A stretch of DNA of 6,443 bases from an uncultured Prevotellaceae bacterium (GTDB lineage Bacteria; Bacteroidota; Bacteroidia; Bacteroidales; Muribaculaceae). A program made the position numbers and the translations under genes. The stretch is from the NCBI GenBank assembly GCA_946055125.1, contig CAMGFF010000132.1, positions 1 through 6,443 on the forward strand, given 5' to 3'. The notes below the pieces were generated by a model. It ran no database searches. It was not told where the DNA came from and saw only the letters and a program-made list of their open reading frames with translations. Of the stretch, positions 5,473-6,443 are shown piece by piece (position 1 is the first letter of the stretch; each line of letters starts with the position of its first letter).

Positions 5473-6443
5473 ATGCCTAATCCCAACAATAAAAAACCGG
5501 TGGCCGTCATTATCCTCAACTGGAATGGCGTGAAGCTCCTCAGGCGCTTCCTCCCCTCTGTCATTCAATTCACCAACCCCGAAATCGCCGACGTTATCGT
5601 GGCCGACAATGGCAGCTCCGACGACTCTCTCTCCGTCCTCCGCCGTGAGTTCCCTCAGGCTATCATCCTCCCTCTCGACAAGAACTATGGCTTCGCCGAG
5701 GGCTACAACCGAGCTATCAGCGCCACTCGCTACGAATACACCGTTCTCCTCAACTCCGATGTCGAGGTTACTCCTCACTGGATTGAGCCTATGCTCGACT
5801 ACTGCTCCTCTCACCGCACCGTAGCCGCATGCCAGCCTAAAATCCTTTCCGTCAGCCACAAGTCGCAATTTGAGTATGCCGGTGCCGCCGGTGGATTCAT
5901 CGACCGCCTCGGCTACCCCTACTGCCGCGGCCGAATCTTCTCCACCGTCGAGCTCGACCACGGCCAGTACGACACCGACATGGGCATCTTCTGGGCCTCC
6001 GGAGCAGCACTCTTCGTCCGCACCGATGCCTACCTACGCGCCGGTGGACTCGACAGCCTATTCTTCGCCCACATGGAGGAAATCGACCTATGCTGGCGCA
6101 TTCACCTCCTCGGCTTCGACATTCGCTACATCCACTCCAGCGTTGTCTATCACCTTGGCGGCGGAAGCCTCCCGGCCGGAAACCCTCGCAAAACCTACCT
6201 CAATTTCCGCAACAACCTCCTCCTACTCCACAAGAACCTCCCGCGCCGCGACCGCAGCCGCACCCTCTTCATCCGCCGGCTCTTCGACTCCCTCGCCTTC
6301 TTCATGTTCCTTGCAAAGCTCGACTTCCCCAATGCCCGTGCCGTGCTGCGCGCTCATGCCGACTTCCGCAAGATGCGCCACAACTACACCCCCGACGTGC
6401 CACACCCCATCACCCGGAATCTCCTCCGCGAGCACCCCGGCGC
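5473..6443 (+). CDS. Family 2 glycosyltransferase (partial, runs off the right edge)
   Basis: 323 complete codons are visible and the frame is still open at the window end. The protein is a GT-A fold inverting glycosyltransferase that would move a sugar from a nucleotide-sugar donor to a glycan or lipid-linked acceptor at the cytoplasmic face of the membrane. Motifs in order: VAVIILNWNG (10-19), ADNGSSDDS (44-52), KNYGFAEGYNRA (70-81), the metal-binding DxD-like NSDVEV (94-99, Asp96), GIFWASGAA (171-179) and the acceptor or base region EEIDLCWR (202-209). A hydrophobic stretch near FDSLAFFMFLAKL may be a membrane-associating helix. The pattern matches the COG1216 rhamnosyltransferase-like group common in Bacteroidota, but donor and acceptor cannot be read from the sequence. 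The ATG at 5473 sits 14 bases after mtaB with no Shine-Dalgarno sequence. Most visible residues of a typical family member are present, so only a short C-terminal part is probably missing. Confidence 0.93.
   Translation, partial: MPNPNNKKPVAVIILNWNGVKLLRRFLPSVIQFTNPEIADVIVADNGSSDDSLSVLRREFPQAIILPLDKNYGFAEGYNRAISATRYEYTVLLNSDVEVTPHWIEPMLDYCSSHRTVAACQPKILSVSHKSQFEYAGAAGGFIDRLGYPYCRGRIFSTVELDHGQYDTDMGIFWASGAALFVRTDAYLRAGGLDSLFFAHMEEIDLCWRIHLLGFDIRYIHSSVVYHLGGGSLPAGNPRKTYLNFRNNLLLLHKNLPRRDRSRTLFIRRLFDSLAFFMFLAKLDFPNARAVLRAHADFRKMRHNYTPDVPHPITRNLLREHPG

Noticed and set aside
5461..5961. A 166-codon open frame on the minus strand
   Set aside because: It lies opposite the clear GT2 coding sequence with intact family motifs, so it is an antisense shadow.

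Overview
The window looks like a chromosomal segment of a Bacteroidota bacterium, probably Bacteroidales. The order-level placement is inference. It rests on two promoter elements of the Bacteroidota -7 type (TAnnTTTG) placed just upstream of genes, the absence of clear Shine-Dalgarno sequences, and the gene families present. All five genes lie on the + strand. Most of them favour C-ending codons (CTC, ATC, TTC, GCC), so the coding strand is visibly richer in C than in G.

Layout. Positions 1-215 are intergenic. They hold a candidate divergent promoter reading leftward, a dyad symmetry and a weak candidate promoter for the first gene. Positions 216-2471 hold a two-gene unit: a membrane-anchored SGNH/GDSL-type protein followed by an MBOAT membrane O-acyltransferase. 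Together they resemble AlgI/AlgJ-X or PatA/PatB style systems that add acyl groups (usually acetyl) to a cell-envelope glycan. Positions 2472-2644 are a spacer with three tandem 33-34 bp direct repeats and then a good promoter. Positions 2645-4045 encode an AAA ATPase of the AAA_14/DUF4143 type with a nuclease-fold-like C-terminal motif. A second promoter, closely resembling the first, overlaps the end of that gene. It drives mtaB (4127-5458), a radical-SAM tRNA methylthiotransferase, followed 14 bp later by a family 2 glycosyltransferase that runs off the right edge.

How the genes relate. The SGNH and MBOAT genes very likely work together at the inner membrane and periplasm. The ATPase appears to be a separate unit with its own promoter. 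mtaB and the glycosyltransferase are probably co-transcribed, but they act in unrelated processes (tRNA modification and glycan synthesis). I see no RNA genes, insertion sequences, CRISPR arrays or convincing terminators, and no gene-free stretch longer than 300 bases. Nothing here is clearly a new defence or mobile system. The points most worth a second look are the repeat array next to the ATPase promoter, the near-duplicate promoters, the codon-use break inside the ATPase gene, and the unassigned substrate of the SGNH/MBOAT pair.
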